Below, piece by piece: positions 1 through 5,494 of a stretch of 6,370 bases of DNA (the first letter of the stretch is position 1; the number at the start of each line of letters is the position of its first letter). The position numbers were made by a program, and so were the translations under genes. This DNA is from Candidatus Rokubacteria bacterium RIFCSPLOWO2_02_FULL_72_37 (GTDB taxonomy: Bacteria > Methylomirabilota > Methylomirabilia > Rokubacteriales > CSP1-6): assembly GCA_001790315.1 (NCBI GenBank), contig MGCE01000104.1, forward strand, positions 1 through 6,370, written 5' to 3'. A model generated the notes under the pieces. It was given only the letters and a program-made list of their open reading frames with translations. It did no database searches and was not told where the DNA came from.

Positions 1-630
1 CACCCAGTTGTCGAGGTAGAAGAGCATCGCCGGGTGGCGCGCCGTCGCCCGCACGAGGTCGGGGAACCGGCCGAGCGCGTGGGGCCGGATCGCCTCACGC
101 TCGTACGCGCCCACGGACCAGCGCACGACGCCCTTGCCCGCGAAGACGTTGAAGTGGTTGAACCAGAAGTCGACCATGACCTCCCGAAGCTGGCGCTCGC
201 TCGTGACCGCGCGGACCACCTTCGCGGCCTGGAGCTCCGCGGCGATCCTGACCGGCCGCTTCTCGGGGGGATAGCGCTCGAGCAGCTCCCGGCGCGTCAT
301 CTCTCCGCTCTGCACCTTCTCGCGCAGCGTCGGGTCCGGGCGCGGGTAGTCGCGCAGCAGCTCGGGGATCGGCTTGTCGAGCGTCGCGAGCCCGCCGAGC
401 GCGCGCTCGGTCGCCGAGTCGTCGAGCGACTCGGGCCGGAGCTGGCGCTCGAACCAGGCCGCGAGGCCCACGGCGCGGACGCGCTCGACGTCCCCGGGGC
501 GCGGACCGAACGTCAGGCGATTCAGGGCGTGGAGGATCTCCCGGTCGGCGGCGGCGCGTGTCTCGGCCTGCACGGGCCCGGCCCCGGCCAGCAGGAGGGC
601 GAGGATGAACCCGAGCACGCGGTGGCTCAC
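1..630 (-). CDS. DUF1800 family exported protein, N-terminal part (cut by window edge)
   Basis: Reading the minus strand from a GTG at 630 gives 210 in-frame codons with no stop up to the window edge, so the C-terminal part is missing. Residues 1-22 look like a signal peptide: a basic start (SHR), a hydrophobic core (LGFILALLLAGAG) and a VQA/E cleavage site. The mature part matches the start of the DUF1800 family: HALNRLTFGPRPGDVERV at about 34-51, the hallmark FWFNHFNVF near 155-163, then IRPHALGRFPDLV at 181-193 and HPAMLFYLDN at 199-208. DUF1800 proteins have no settled biochemical role. They are usually exported and often sit next to a DUF1501 gene, which would lie beyond the left edge. 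The GTG overlaps the stop of the DUF3106 gene as GTGA, which suggests translational coupling and membership of the sigma-factor operon. The family call is firm; the function is unknown. Confidence 0.9.
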   Translation of the reverse strand, partial: MSHRVLGFILALLLAGAGPVQAETRAAADREILHALNRLTFGPRPGDVERVRAVGLAAWFERQLRPESLDDSATERALGGLATLDKPIPELLRDYPRPDPTLREKVQSGEMTRRELLERYPPEKRPVRIAAELQAAKVVRAVTSERQLREVMVDFWFNHFNVFAGKGVVRWSVGAYEREAIRPHALGRFPDLVRATARHPAMLFYLDNWV

Positions 631-1244
631 CGCGAGGGCTCGGGGGTGCCGGGCAGCGCGCCGCGACCCTGGCGGAACCGCTCGCGCAGCTGCTGGCGTT
701 GCTCCGGCGTCATGTTGCGCCAGCGTTCGCGCAGGCGCTCGCGCTGCTCAGGGTCCATCTGTCGCCAGCGTTCCTGGTTCTTCAGGACTCGGGCGCGCTC
801 CTCGGGCGACATCGCCTCGAACTCGCGGTAGCGCTCGAGGATGCGCTCGCGCTTCTCGGGCGGCAGCTGCTGGAAGCGCTCGTACGCCTGCTGCAGCTGG
901 CTCCGTCGCTCCTGGGGCAACTCGTTCCAGCGCTGGAAGTCCTGCAGGACCCGCTGTTTCTCCTCGGGCGGGAGCTGCCGGAAGCGCTGGTAGCCCTCGC
1001 GCGCCGTCTGGCGCTCCTCCGGCGTCATGGACTTCCACCGCCGGTGGTTCTCGAGCACGCGCGCGCGCTCTTCGGGGGAGAGCTTCTGCCAGCGTTCGAG
1101 GTTCCGCTCGGCGACCGCGCGTTCCTCGGGCGTGAGCTGCTCGAGCCCCGGGATCGGCCCCCCCTGGCCGCGGGCGCCCTCGAGCACGCCGCCGAGGAGG
1201 ATCGCCAACACGATGAAGAGCGGCGGGAGCCGGCGCGCCGTCAT
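627..1244 (-). CDS. DUF3106-type exported repeat protein
   Basis: This 205-residue protein starts with a signal peptide (TARRLPPLFIVLAILLGGVL, likely cleaved near GARG-Q, residues 24-27). The rest is almost entirely tandem repeats, residues 37-192, of the form [LM]xPEERxRVLExxxRW. The match to DUF3106 is by this pattern. Each unit has a Pro-capped start followed by a highly charged helix rich in Arg, Glu and Gln. The motif recalls the LTxxQ motifs of Spy/CpxP/ZraP periplasmic proteins, especially the units MTPEQR and MDPEQR, but homology is not shown. The ATG at 1244 is chosen because a strong Shine-Dalgarno sequence lies 9 nt upstream and the signal peptide begins there. The same frame stays open upstream to 1475, but that stretch only shadows the preceding gene. 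The start is 1 nt after the stop of the small exported gene, and the stop overlaps the DUF1800 start. The likely location is the periplasm, with a scaffold, chaperone or sensor role, which is inference. Confidence 0.88.
   Translation of the reverse strand: MTARRLPPLFIVLAILLGGVLEGARGQGGPIPGLEQLTPEERAVAERNLERWQKLSPEERARVLENHRRWKSMTPEERQTAREGYQRFRQLPPEEKQRVLQDFQRWNELPQERRSQLQQAYERFQQLPPEKRERILERYREFEAMSPEERARVLKNQERWRQMDPEQRERLRERWRNMTPEQRQQLRERFRQGRGALPGTPEPSR
669..1136 (-). repeat. Nine tandem protein repeats (7 x 54 bp, then 2 x 45 bp) inside the DUF3106 gene
   Basis: Aligning the protein on the [LM]xPE(E/Q/K)R motif gives seven consecutive units of exactly 18 residues (37-162), followed by two of 15 residues (163-192). 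Key positions are Leu or Met at 1, Pro at 3 (Gln in the fifth unit, LPQER), acidic or Gln at 4-5, Arg or Lys at 6, and an aromatic (Trp, Phe or Tyr) near the end. The short units lack three residues in the second half of the helix. At DNA level the units have diverged, so this is an old expansion and not a recent slippage tract. Confidence 0.85.
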
Positions 1245-1245
1245 C

Positions 1246-1527
1246 TCACTTGGCCTCCCTGGGCGCGGGCGCCGCCTCCGGGCGGGGCTCGAGCGTCGGC
1301 AGCGCCTCCAGCAGGCGCAGCCGCTCCAGCATCCTGAGGCGCGCCAGGAAGACACCGTCCTTCGCGAGGTCGGTGTCCGTGAGCAGCTCGAGGTCGAGCA
1401 GCATCTGGGCGTCGGGCGCGTACGGCCGTGCCGGCTCGGCCCCGCCGGCTGCGCGCGCCGCGAGCGCCGCGGCACCGAGCGCGGCCGCGCCGAGCCAGGC
1501 CGTCGCGCAGGCCACGCTAGCCTTCAC
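1246..1527 (-). CDS. Small exported leucine-rich protein, no family recognised
   Basis: This 93-residue product opens with a signal-peptide-like segment (about 1-27, Ala/Leu-rich, ending LAARAAGGA). A leucine-rich segment follows at 42-80 (MLLDLELLTDTDLAKDG, then LARLRMLERLRLLEAL), and the tail is Pro/Ala/Glu-rich. The segment is likely an amphipathic helix or short coiled coil. The GTG at 1527 is the only reasonable start, because an in-frame TGA lies only three codons upstream. The first 11 nt overlap the end of the anti-sigma gene. Cys7 lies within the hydrophobic stretch but without a convincing lipobox. I do not recognise a named family. Position 64-76 resembles residues 133-145 of the anti-sigma factor next door (8 of 13 identical), which suggests a shared interaction surface in the periplasm. 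Its length, exported nature and coupling to the sigma/anti-sigma genes argue that it is real. Confidence 0.78.
   Translation of the reverse strand: MKASVACATAWLGAAALGAAALAARAAGGAEPARPYAPDAQMLLDLELLTDTDLAKDGVFLARLRMLERLRLLEALPTLEPRPEAAPAPREAK
1254..1260 (-). promoter_or_regulatory. Shine-Dalgarno site deciding the DUF3106 start
   Basis: The minus strand reads AGGGAGG here, 9 nt before the ATG at 1244. It lies inside the end of the upstream small gene. It fixes this ATG as the start in place of the open frame that extends further upstream. Confidence 0.7.
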
Positions 1528-1999
1528 TCGTCGCCGTCAGCCGGTCGAGCTGGCCGATGATGTCGAGATCCTCGAGCAGGTCAAGGCGCTCGACGAGCGA
1601 GAGCTGCCGGAGCAACTCGAGCCGCCGGCCGAGGAGCACCTCCTCGACGGACGCCGGGTCGCTCCCGGTCGGACGTGGTGGGCCGCCGAGGATCGCGAGG
1701 ACCAGGAGCACCCCGGCGAGGCTCGCCGAGAGGGCGAGCGGCACCGGCCGCCACCACCACGCGTGCCGTCCCCGGCGCCCGTCGAGCCGCGCCCGCAGCT
1801 CGGCGCGCCAGCGCCCCCAGTGGATCGGCGGGGGCGCCGGCACGGACCGGGCGAGGTTCTCGAGGAGGGCGCGGACGGCCGTCGCGTCCTCGCGACACTC
1901 GGGGCAGTCCTCGAGATGCCGCGCGACGCGTTCCCTGTCGGCCGGGGCGAGCTCGCCGCGCACGTAAGGCACCAGGTCGCTGTCGGGATGATTGGCCAT
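1517..1999 (-). CDS. Anti-sigma factor with ZAS/zf-HC2 zinc finger and one membrane segment
   Basis: The 160-residue protein would bind and hold the ECF sigma factor encoded just upstream. The cytoplasmic N-terminus carries the zinc-binding anti-sigma motif Hx3Cx2C (His28, Cys32, Cys35 in HLEDCPEC), with His4 as a likely fourth ligand, and the typical phrase LVPYVRGELAPADRERVARHL before it. A linker at about 50-82 leads to one transmembrane helix at about 85-105 (PLALSASLAGVLLVLAILGG). The rest, about 106-160, should lie outside the membrane; it is leucine-rich (RRLELLRQLSLVERLDLLEDLDIIGQL). The ATG at 1999 has a GGAGAGG site 7 nt upstream and follows the sigma stop by 1 nt, so the two are probably translated together at a balanced ratio. 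The outer tail is the natural place for signal input. Confidence 0.92.
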   Translation of the reverse strand: MANHPDSDLVPYVRGELAPADRERVARHLEDCPECREDATAVRALLENLARSVPAPPPIHWGRWRAELRARLDGRRGRHAWWWRPVPLALSASLAGVLLVLAILGGPPRPTGSDPASVEEVLLGRRLELLRQLSLVERLDLLEDLDIIGQLDRLTATSEG

Positions 2000-2000
2000 G

Positions 2001-2597
2001 TCAGCGCCTCTCCACGGTCTGCCGGAGCGTCTTGAGCGCCCTGTGCAGGTGCACCCGCACCGTCGCCTCCGAGCACTTGAGCACGGTCGCGATCTCCGCG
2101 GTCGAGAGCTCCTCCTGCACCGAGAGGAGCACGGTCGCCCGCTGGCGCGGCGCGAGCCGGTCGACGGCTGCCCAGAGCGCGCTCATCGTCTGCTCGCGTC
2201 CGAGCTGGTCGACCGGGTCATGCGAGGGTGCGGGCTGCCGCTCGAGGAGCCCACCGCCCTGCGCCTCGTCCTCGTCCCGGGCCCAGAGCCGCCACCAGCG
2301 ATTCCGCCGGCGATGGTCCAGGCAGAGGTTGAGGACGACCCGGTAGAACCACGTCGAGAATCGAGCGCGCCCGCCGAAGCTCCCGGCGGCCTCGTAGAGC
2401 CGGACGAACGCCTCCTGCGTGACGTCGCGCGCGTCCTCCGCATGGCGCAGGACGGACCACGCGAGGCGCCACGCACGCTCGCGATACCGCTCGACCAGGA
2501 GGTCGAACGCCGCCTCGTCCCGCTCGGCCACGCGGCGGCACAGCGCTTCATCGGAAAGCTCCACGCCCCGGTCGTCCTCTGCCGTCCACCTTCCCAT
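2001..2597 (-). CDS. ECF-type RNA polymerase sigma factor (sigma-70 family, RpoE-like)
   Basis: From the ATG at 2597 this gives 198 residues, normal for an ECF sigma factor. Region 2 covers about 27-98: DEAAFDLLVERY, then DARDVTQEAFVRLY (core binding), then FSTWFYRVVLNLCLDHRRR (-10 recognition). Region 4 covers about 147-192: LAPRQRATVLLSVQEELSTAEIA followed by the helix-turn-helix TVLKCSEATVRVHLHRALKTLR, which reads the -35 box. Regions 1 and 3 are absent, as expected. The start is uncertain. A GTG at 2669 would add 24 low-complexity residues and has no ribosome site. A GTG at 2564 has AGAGGA 10 nt upstream and would begin VELSDEALCRRV, a common ECF opening. The gene leads the operon with its anti-sigma factor, so the product is probably held inactive until an envelope signal arrives. 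Autoregulation is likely but only inferred. Confidence 0.94.
   Translation of the reverse strand: MGRWTAEDDRGVELSDEALCRRVAERDEAAFDLLVERYRERAWRLAWSVLRHAEDARDVTQEAFVRLYEAAGSFGGRARFSTWFYRVVLNLCLDHRRRNRWWRLWARDEDEAQGGGLLERQPAPSHDPVDQLGREQTMSALWAAVDRLAPRQRATVLLSVQEELSTAEIATVLKCSEATVRVHLHRALKTLRQTVERR
2007..2013 (-). promoter_or_regulatory. Shine-Dalgarno site of the anti-sigma gene
   Basis: The minus strand reads GGAGAGG, 7 nt before the ATG at 1999 and inside the last codons of the sigma gene. It supports that start and indicates coupled translation. Confidence 0.6.
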
Positions 2598-2672
2598 TCC
2601 TTCGGCACGGGCCGCAAGGGGCGGGGCACCCGTCGTGCTCCCTGCCCCGGTGGCTTTCCTCGGGCTCACTTG

Positions 2673-2709
2673 GCCGTAAGACGCGGCCGCAAGTGCCGGT
2701 GTTTACGGC
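2673..2709. repeat. Inverted repeat, 7-bp arms GCCGTAA/TTACGGC
   Basis: Perfect arms at 2673-2679 and 2703-2709 are separated by 23 nt that contain the palindrome GCGGCCGC (2683-2690). The arms overlap both boxes of the tentative promoter, so this could be an operator or a coincidence of the promoter sequence. There is no T-run, so it is not a terminator. Confidence 0.35.
2677..2706 (-). promoter_or_regulatory. Tentative ECF-type promoter of the sigma-factor operon
   Basis: On the minus strand GTAAAC (2706 to 2701) is followed after 18 nt by GTCTTA (2682 to 2677). Many ECF promoters pair a -35 box containing AAC with a -10 box starting GTC, so this pair is a plausible self-regulated promoter. 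Initiation would fall around 2670, just in front of the GTG at 2669. That favours a start at 2597 or 2564, or leaderless translation from 2669. The match is loose and the spacer slightly long. Confidence 0.25.
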
Positions 2710-2715
2710 GCGAAT

Positions 2716-2749
2716 GCTCCGGCATCTCAGAGCCCGTGGCGCCCGGAGC
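2716..2749. repeat. Inverted repeat, 7-bp arms GCTCCGG/CCGGAGC, just after the M24 gene
   Basis: Perfect GC-rich arms at 2716-2722 and 2743-2749 with a 20-nt spacer begin 12 bp downstream of the M24 stop codon. The position suits the 3' end of the upstream operon, but no T-run follows on the minus strand and the loop is long. It may be a weak or factor-assisted terminator, or a transcript-stabilising hairpin. Confidence 0.3.
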
Positions 2750-2760
2750 CCCCCATGACC

Positions 2761-3933
2761 TTAATCCAGGACGACGAGACCCCGCGCCGAGCGGTTCATG
2801 ACTCGCGCGCCGGACCGGCCGACGAGCACGGTCTCGGCGACTCCGAGCCCGGCCCACCCGGGCTCGATCCAGACGAGCTCGACGCGCAGCACCTCGCCCA
2901 CCTCCAGAGGTGTCGCGACGCCGCGCGCGAGATCGGGCGGCTCACGAGGCTCGAGGCCGATCCCGTGGCCGACGTGGTCAGGCTCCCAGCCGGAGAGCCC
3001 GGCGGCACGTGCCGTCGAGACGCCCCGGTCGAAGACGGCGCCGGCGGCGACCCCCGGAGCGATCGCGTCGAGCGCAGCCTCGAGCCCCGACAGCAGGGCG
3101 CCGTAGACGGCGTCCTGCCGCGCGCTGGGCGCCCCCAGCACTGCGGTGCGCGCGACGGTCGCCCGGTAGCCGCGAGACGCGCAGCCCACGTCGCATCGGA
3201 CGAGGTCGCCCGGGCGGAGCGCACGGTCGCCGGGCCAGGGCGCGGGAATCGAGGTGGACGCGCCCAGCGCGACGACGCCGGGGCGCGGCGTGGCGCCGCG
3301 CCTGGCGACGCCCGCGTCGAACAGCGCCGCCGCCTCGCGCTCGGTCGTTCCCGCCCGGAGCGCCTGGACGACCTCGTCGAGCGCCTCCTCGGCGATGCCG
3401 AGGGCGCGCTGGAGGCGTTCGATCTCGTAGGGGCCCTTGACCCTGCGCGCGGCCGCGAGGGGCTCGGCCGCGGGCGCGACGCGGCGCGGGGCGAGGCGCT
3501 CGGCGAGCCGGCGCCAGGCCTCCGGCGCGATGCGGCTCTCGTCGACGCCGACCGTGCCGCCCGCGACCCCGAGGGCGTCCAGCGCCAGCGCGAGCGCGTC
3601 GGCGGGGCTCGCGGCGCGCCGGCCCACGATCTCCCGGACGCGCCGCGCCTCGGTGCCCGGCGCGTCGGTGAGCTGCACGCCCGGGGCCCCGAAGCAGGTC
3701 ACCCGGTCCACCTCGATCCGGTCGGCGACGACGGGCGCGACGTCGATCGCGGGCACGACCAGCGCCGTCCCGCCACGGCCGTGGACCGCGAACTGCGGCG
3801 TGCGGTGGACGGCGTGCGTGAGGCTCACGAAGCCGGTCAGGTAGCGGACGTTCTCGGGCGAGCTCGCGACGAGGGCGTCGAGCCCGTGCGCGTCGAGCGC
3901 GGCGCGGAGTCGCTCGGCCTGGTGCGGGTACAC
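2761..3933 (-). CDS. M24 family (Xaa-Pro peptidase/creatinase-like) protein with altered metal site
   Basis: The 390-residue protein has the two-domain layout of creatinase, prolidase and aminopeptidase P: an N-terminal domain at about 1-150 (AERLRAALDAHGLDALVASSPENVRYLTGF) and a pita-bread fold at about 165-385. M24 enzymes normally hold two metal ions with Asp, Asp, His, Glu and Glu. Here Asp248 (RCDVG), His323 (VGHGIGLE) and Glu352 (LRVELVW) are present. The second Asp is Thr259 (GYRATVART where relatives read GYR[S/A]D[I/V]ART), and the last Glu is Ala366 (VAET where relatives read VEDT). Glu367 is adjacent and might compensate. The protein may be inactive, bind one metal, or act on an unusual substrate. 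The GTG start at 3933 is 3 nt after the SDR stop, so the two are co-transcribed. Family membership is certain; peptidase activity is doubtful. Confidence 0.92.
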   Translation of the reverse strand: MYPHQAERLRAALDAHGLDALVASSPENVRYLTGFVSLTHAVHRTPQFAVHGRGGTALVVPAIDVAPVVADRIEVDRVTCFGAPGVQLTDAPGTEARRVREIVGRRAASPADALALALDALGVAGGTVGVDESRIAPEAWRRLAERLAPRRVAPAAEPLAAARRVKGPYEIERLQRALGIAEEALDEVVQALRAGTTEREAAALFDAGVARRGATPRPGVVALGASTSIPAPWPGDRALRPGDLVRCDVGCASRGYRATVARTAVLGAPSARQDAVYGALLSGLEAALDAIAPGVAAGAVFDRGVSTARAAGLSGWEPDHVGHGIGLEPREPPDLARGVATPLEVGEVLRVELVWIEPGWAGLGVAETVLVGRSGARVMNRSARGLVVLD

Positions 3934-3936
3934 GGC

Positions 3937-4638
3937 TCAGATCGCGAGCAGGGTGCCGGTGATGTGGGTGGACTCGGGCCGCACGAGCGTCGCGATCGCC
4001 TCCGCGACGGCCTCGACGGGCACCCAGGCGCTCCAGTCCGCGTCGGGCATGGCGGCGCGGTTCGCCTCGGTGTCCATCGTGCTCGGCAGCACGGCGTTCA
4101 CCGTGACGCCGCACCCGCGCGTCTCCGCGGCGAGGGCCTGCGCGAGTGCGACGACGCCCGCCTTGGCGACCGTGTACGCGATGAAGCCGCCCGCCGGGGG
4201 CACGACGGCGCGCGACGCCACGAACACGATGCGGCCCCAGCCCGCCGCGACCATGTGCGGCAGGGCCGCCCGCGCCGCCACGAACGCGCTCGTCAGGTTC
4301 AGGTCGAGCATCCGTCGCCACGTGCCCGCGTCGGTCTCGAGGAGCGGACCCCCGACGAAGCCGCCGACCGCCGTGACGAGGATGTCGAGGCGACCGAGCG
4401 TGGCGACGGTGCGCGCCGCGAAGGCGGCCATGGCCTCCACGTCGGTCGCATCGACCGCCTCGGTGTGGAGCCGGTCGCGATCGCCCGGGGGGACCCGCGT
4501 GACGAGCCAGTCGCGTTCGCGCTCCGCGATGTAGGGGATCGCGACGGTCGCGCCGCCGGCGAGCAGGCGCAGGCTCACCGCCTGGCCGAGGGCGCCGGTG
4601 CCGCCAGGCACGAGCGCGACGCGACCGGCGAGGCTCAC
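3937..4638 (-). CDS. Short-chain dehydrogenase/reductase (SDR), NAD(P)-dependent
   Basis: The 233-residue product is a classical SDR. The Rossmann cofactor site is at residues 7-18 (VALVPGGTGALG, with Pro11 where Thr is common), and the strand DILVTAVGG at 85-93 replaces the usual NNAG. Catalytic residues are all present: Asn114 (LDLNLTSAF), Ser142 (VASRA), Tyr155 and Lys159 (YTVAK). The end (HITGTLLAI) fits the usual SDR C-terminal phrase ITG, but the protein stops early after it. The substrate cannot be read from sequence; an oxidoreductase acting on an alcohol or ketone intermediate is expected. The GTG at 4638 is chosen because the Rossmann domain begins just after it and it overlaps the upstream stop as GTGA. 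The frame is open further upstream to 5391, but that part is a shadow of the ParB-like gene. Confidence 0.92.
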   Translation of the reverse strand: MSLAGRVALVPGGTGALGQAVSLRLLAGGATVAIPYIAERERDWLVTRVPPGDRDRLHTEAVDATDVEAMAAFAARTVATLGRLDILVTAVGGFVGGPLLETDAGTWRRMLDLNLTSAFVAARAALPHMVAAGWGRIVFVASRAVVPPAGGFIAYTVAKAGVVALAQALAAETRGCGVTVNAVLPSTMDTEANRAAMPDADWSAWVPVEAVAEAIATLVRPESTHITGTLLAI

Positions 4639-5459
4639 GGCTCGCCGCCGGGCGCGGCCATGATGGCCGAGCGCTGGATCTCGTCGTAGCGGACCCGGCT
4701 CACGTCGAACGCCTCGAGGTTGTCGCGAAGCCGCTTGAACGTCTGGTCGAACGAGGGCAGCGTCTTGCGCGCGCGCGTGAGGGGCGTGGTGCGGGCGAGC
4801 ACGTAGTTCTTCACGTACGGGTGATTGATGCCACGCCGCTTGATCTTCGCGACAACCTCGCCGAGGGCCTCGTCCGCCTCGCGGACCAGGTCGGCCCGCG
4901 CCTCCCGCTCCTGGAGCCCCTTCGGGAGCGTCGGCTTGAGGAACTTGTCCACCCGGCGGAGGATGGGTGCGAAGGCGCCGCCCGCAAACCGCTTGTTTCC
5001 CTCGTAGAGGAGGCCGAGCGTGATGAAGTGGGGCGACTCGAACTGGTGGGCCCACGCCTCCTCCGTGCTCGCGGGCTGCTCGTTCGCGAGCGCCCGGTAC
5101 ATGCGGATCACCTCGAGGGACTTCTCCTTGAGGTTGTGCGCCTTCTCGACGTTCAGGGGCAGGACCTCGAACACCACCTCCGGCTCGACGACGAGGATCG
5201 CGGGGACGGCGTCGGCCTTGAGCTTGTCGAGGACCGCGCGGCGGTGATTCCCGTTCGGCGTCCAGTAGACCCCGGGCCGCGGGGAGACCACCACGATCGG
5301 ATCCACGAAGCGGTCGAGGCGCTTGACCGCCTCGGTGAGGCGCTTGACGTGGGCCGGCGAGAGGTCGCGCTGGTACGGGGACGCCTCGCACTTCGTCCGC
5401 GGGAGCAGGCAGAAGAGCTGCCAGTGCCCGCCGACGGGCTCCTGGTAGATCGCGAGCAC
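4635..5459 (-). CDS. Orphan protein with ParB N-terminal-like (ParB/Srx) domain
   Basis: The 274-residue protein shows a ParB/sulfiredoxin-fold domain in its first half: ASPYQRDLSPAHVKRLTEAV at 26-45 recalls the NPYQPR segment of ParB, and GNHRRAVLDKL at 70-80 followed by AVPAILV at 84-90 matches the GERRxRA...VPAIV box that contacts nucleotide in ParB. The next phrase, LNVEKAHNLKEKSLEVIRMY at 102-121, sits where ParB has its IENIQR segment. The second half (about 130-274) is helical and charged; I see no clear helix-turn-helix or ParB dimerisation domain. No ParA is visible. The GTG at 5459 is the only usable start downstream of the livM stop, with a weak ribosome site; the frame is open above it but overlaps livM. 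It lies 35 nt after livM and overlaps the SDR gene. Possible roles are a nucleotide-dependent regulator or a DNA-binding accessory factor; not demonstrated. Confidence 0.82.
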   Translation of the reverse strand: MLAIYQEPVGGHWQLFCLLPRTKCEASPYQRDLSPAHVKRLTEAVKRLDRFVDPIVVVSPRPGVYWTPNGNHRRAVLDKLKADAVPAILVVEPEVVFEVLPLNVEKAHNLKEKSLEVIRMYRALANEQPASTEEAWAHQFESPHFITLGLLYEGNKRFAGGAFAPILRRVDKFLKPTLPKGLQEREARADLVREADEALGEVVAKIKRRGINHPYVKNYVLARTTPLTRARKTLPSFDQTFKRLRDNLEAFDVSRVRYDEIQRSAIMAAPGGEP

Positions 5460-5494
5460 CTGCCCGCCGTCGCGCTGGACTTGCGCGGCGAGCG

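Noticed and set aside
34..1337. Long plus-strand frames (34-831, 374-1135, 699-1337) opposite the DUF1800 and DUF3106 genes
   Set aside because: They mirror the genes on the other strand. The apparent repeats in 699-1337 are the antisense image of the DUF3106 repeats.
1501..1527. Lipoprotein signal in the small exported protein (Cys7)
   Set aside because: The Cys is too close to the N-terminus, lies before the hydrophobic core and lacks a lipobox, so an ordinary signal peptide is more likely.
1245..2675. An identical 11-mer CTCACTTGGCC at 1245-1255 and 2665-2675, at the starts of the DUF3106 gene and the longest sigma frame
   Set aside because: A few 11-base matches are expected by chance in a window of this size, more so with biased composition. 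The first copy is explained by the stop codon and ribosome site, and there is no further flanking similarity.
2716..2749. Intrinsic (Rho-independent) terminator after the M24 gene
   Set aside because: The arms are perfect, but the 20-nt loop is long and no T-run follows on the minus strand, so it is listed only as an inverted repeat.
2755..4689. A 644-codon open frame on the plus strand, opposite the M24 and SDR genes
   Set aside because: Its translation is low-complexity Arg/Ala/Gly/Asp with no recognisable domain, and it lies exactly opposite two genes with clear family motifs. In such GC-rich DNA stops are rare in several frames, so this is a shadow.
3937..5391. A 484-codon minus-strand frame that would put a long N-terminal extension on the SDR
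   Set aside because: The first 251 codons are an out-of-frame reading of the ParB-like gene. The Rossmann motif begins immediately after the GTG at 4638, which overlaps the upstream stop.
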